This document shows positions 62,145 to 64,000 of a stretch of DNA of 64,000 nt, in pieces (position 1 is the stretch's first letter; the number at the start of each line of letters is the position of its first letter). The notes under the pieces are model-generated. The model saw nothing but the letters and a program-made list of their open reading frames with translations. It was not told the origin of the DNA and made no database searches. A program made the translations under genes and the position numbers. Source of the DNA: Robertmurraya sp047302285 (GTDB lineage Bacteria > Bacillota > Bacilli > Bacillales > Cytobacillaceae). The DNA lies in assembly GCF_047302285.1 (NCBI RefSeq), contig NZ_CP154845.1:620001-684000 (forward strand), given 5' to 3'.

Positions 62145-64000
62145 ATGGGACTATTCAATCTATTATCTCCTAATCAAAAAGATAAAAATAAAAAATCTAG
62201 TGACTTTTTTTCACTTTTTACCGACAATCCAGAAGCGATTATTATTCTCGATTTTGAAGGTGAAATTGTTTCCATAAATAAAAATCTAAGTTCCCTCTTA
62301 GGGTATCGAATGAAAGAAAGAGATGTCCTTGAGAAACATTTATTTCAATCAAAAGAGCATGATAAAGTTCGGTACCATTTTCATAAGGCGACACAAGGAT
62401 TTTCTACTTCTTTTGAGATGTCTATCCATCAAAAATCTGGCCGCACACTTCCAATTAACATCTCGCTCATTCCTTCTGAGACGTTTATATTTGCCGTATG
62501 TAAAGATATGACAACAGTTAAGAGCTATGAAAATAAGATTACTCGAATCAGCGATCAGTTAGAAGATTCTCAAAGGATAACGAATATTGGAAATTGGCAG
62601 CATGATGTCAAGTCAGATAAAACCCATTGGAGTAAACAAATTTATAAGATTATGGGGATTTCTGCTCTGGATTTCGAGATTAATTCGGAGACTGTCTATC
62701 AATATGTACATCCCCATGATAAAGAAATCTATCTTAATAACATCCGTTTGATTTTAGAAAAAAAGGAAGAACTTGATTTCGAGCAGCGCATCGTCCGTCC
62801 TGATGGCGAAGAACGTGTTATTTTCGTCCGAGCGAATGTTATTTTGGATGAAGATGGGGAAGTTGAACGAACTTTCGGGACAATACAAGATATTACAGAA
62901 ATTCGAACGTTAGAATTAAAATTAGAGGAGAGTGAAGGACGATATAAGTCTGTTGCGGATCACTTGTCAGTTGGGATTTGGTCTCACGATCTTGAGAATA
63001 ACAATATCACTTTTTGTTCTAAAGGATTAGAAAATATATTCGGTACTAGTATTGAAGAACTTAAACTAACTCCAGATCTCCTAAAGGAATATATTTTGCC
63101 AGAAGACCGCGGATTTGTAGAGAAAGATGCATTGTTACTATCAGAAGGGAAAGACGTCAATCATGAATTTCGTATCCTTGACGCGAATGGACAAATAAAG
63201 TGGATTGAAGGTCAAATTATTCCGCATCTTGATCGTGAAGGAAATGTTGTCCGTGTGGATGGAATTGTAAGAGATATAACAGAAAGTGTGAATTATACGG
63301 AATCATTAGCTTTTATGGCAGATCATGATTACTTAACGAAGCTACCAAATCGAAGATACAATGAAAGAAAAATACAAGAGTTAATTGAAGTTTCTAGTAG
63401 AAAAAACGATTCATTTTCTGTCTTCTATTTAGATCTGGATCGTTTCAAATATATAAACGACACCTTTGGACACGAAGTTGGGGATAGATTTCTTGTCAGC
63501 TTTTCAGAGCGCATGCAAGCTCATTTAGGTCCAGAGGTGTTTCTCTCCCGTATAGGAGGAGACGAATTTATCGTTTTATCACATGAGATAAAAGAATTAG
63601 AGGAAGCGATCAAGCTTGCGAATGGCATTATTGATGAGATAGAGAAGCCTTTTTATATTGATGGATATGAACTCTTAGTCACGACAAGTATTGGAATTAG
63701 CATGTATCCAATGGATGGGAAGGATTATCGCACCATTTTGAGAAATGCTGATGCAGCCTTATATAAAGCAAAAGAATTAGGTCGAAACACGTGGCAGATT
63801 TTTTCCGCTTCTATGAATGTCGAGTCCTTTAAGCTGTATCATTTAGAAAAGGATTTAAAGAAATCCCTTATTAATGATGAACTGTATATTGAGTATCAAC
63901 CAAAGGTGAATCCAAAAACTTCAAGAATTGAAGGAGCAGAGGCTCTTGTCCGTTGGAACCATCCTGAGTGGGGGAGCGTTTCCCCTAAAGAATTTATCCC
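62145..64000 (+). CDS. PAS-PAS-PAS-GGDEF-EAL protein, 3' end outside the window
   Basis: 618 codons from ATG 62145 (AAAGGG upstream), open to the window end. It has three PAS/PAC domains (about 20-130, 140-265 and 268-395, with WIEGQIIPHLDREGNVVRVD before the linker), then a diguanylate cyclase domain (about 395-555) with an intact GGDEF in LSRIGGDEFIVL, and the beginning of an EAL domain with intact EAL in EGAEALVRWNHP. It makes and/or degrades c-di-GMP in response to small molecules or redox. No signal peptide or membrane helix. The real length is probably about 850 residues. Confidence 0.92.
   Translation, partial: MGLFNLLSPNQKDKNKKSSDFFSLFTDNPEAIIILDFEGEIVSINKNLSSLLGYRMKERDVLEKHLFQSKEHDKVRYHFHKATQGFSTSFEMSIHQKSGRTLPINISLIPSETFIFAVCKDMTTVKSYENKITRISDQLEDSQRITNIGNWQHDVKSDKTHWSKQIYKIMGISALDFEINSETVYQYVHPHDKEIYLNNIRLILEKKEELDFEQRIVRPDGEERVIFVRANVILDEDGEVERTFGTIQDITEIRTLELKLEESEGRYKSVADHLSVGIWSHDLENNNITFCSKGLENIFGTSIEELKLTPDLLKEYILPEDRGFVEKDALLLSEGKDVNHEFRILDANGQIKWIEGQIIPHLDREGNVVRVDGIVRDITESVNYTESLAFMADHDYLTKLPNRRYNERKIQELIEVSSRKNDSFSVFYLDLDRFKYINDTFGHEVGDRFLVSFSERMQAHLGPEVFLSRIGGDEFIVLSHEIKELEEAIKLANGIIDEIEKPFYIDGYELLVTTSIGISMYPMDGKDYRTILRNADAALYKAKELGRNTWQIFSASMNVESFKLYHLEKDLKKSLINDELYIEYQPKVNPKTSRIEGAEALVRWNHPEWGSVSPKEFI

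Overview
The window looks like chromosome of a spore-forming, low-GC Gram-positive bacterium of the family Bacillaceae. The evidence is the conserved order secA, prfB, yvjA, cccB, ftsE, ftsX, ctpB, minJ known from Bacillus subtilis, frequent TTG/GTG starts behind strong AGGAGG ribosome binding sites, a Spo0E-type phosphatase and a ydaO-type c-di-AMP riboswitch. Acidic surface proteins would fit an alkaliphilic or salt-tolerant relative, but genus and species cannot be fixed from the sequence alone.

Layout. 1-19 kb is the housekeeping block: secA; prfB with its autoregulatory +1 frameshift; yvjA; two small c-type cytochromes; ftsEX with an M23 hydrolase; ctpB; a class A penicillin-binding protein on the minus strand; frameshifted small membrane genes; a transglutaminase-like lipoprotein; minJ. 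19-23 kb holds a GntR regulator, an MFS transporter, a Fic protein and a long intergenic stretch with repeats and two perfect FNR-type boxes. 23-36 kb is a nickel and lactate-racemase-type locus: an FNR-like regulator, nikABCDE, a GNAT, an orphan E1 alpha/beta pair, then larA, larE, larB and larC1. The second half of larC lies on the opposite strand in an operon with a LysR regulator. 37-44.6 kb is a C4-dicarboxylate block: DASS transporter, two-subunit class I hydratase, and an anchorless fumarate reductase/succinate dehydrogenase with a CCG-domain subunit. 44.7-55 kb has small membrane proteins, a YdhK-type lipoprotein, a riboswitch-controlled K+ transporter, a two-component system, a cystine-type ABC importer and a DUF2207 protein. 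55-64 kb is a signalling block: chemoreceptor, KaiC-like ATPase, small winged-helix protein, GAF/LuxR regulator, Spo0E-like protein and a PAS-GGDEF-EAL protein cut by the window end.

How the parts fit. Nickel imported by NikABCDE could feed the pincer cofactor made by LarB, LarE and LarC1+LarC2, which activates a LarA-family 2-hydroxyacid racemase. The neighbouring dicarboxylate transporter, fumarase-type hydratase and fumarate reductase suggest that the racemised acid may be malate rather than lactate, with fumarate as terminal electron acceptor. FNR-type boxes and a CRP/FNR-type palindrome in front of larA fit control by low oxygen or electron-acceptor supply. This pathway is inferred.

The most unusual feature not explained by genes is a family of intergenic arrays. 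Each uses its own short keyword, and the keyword recurs every 20-21 bases, about two helical turns. Arrays lie at 3.85, 11.15, 17.43, 50.86 and 55.3 kb. A separate four-module element of about 190 bp is present twice, at 9.3 and 22.6 kb.
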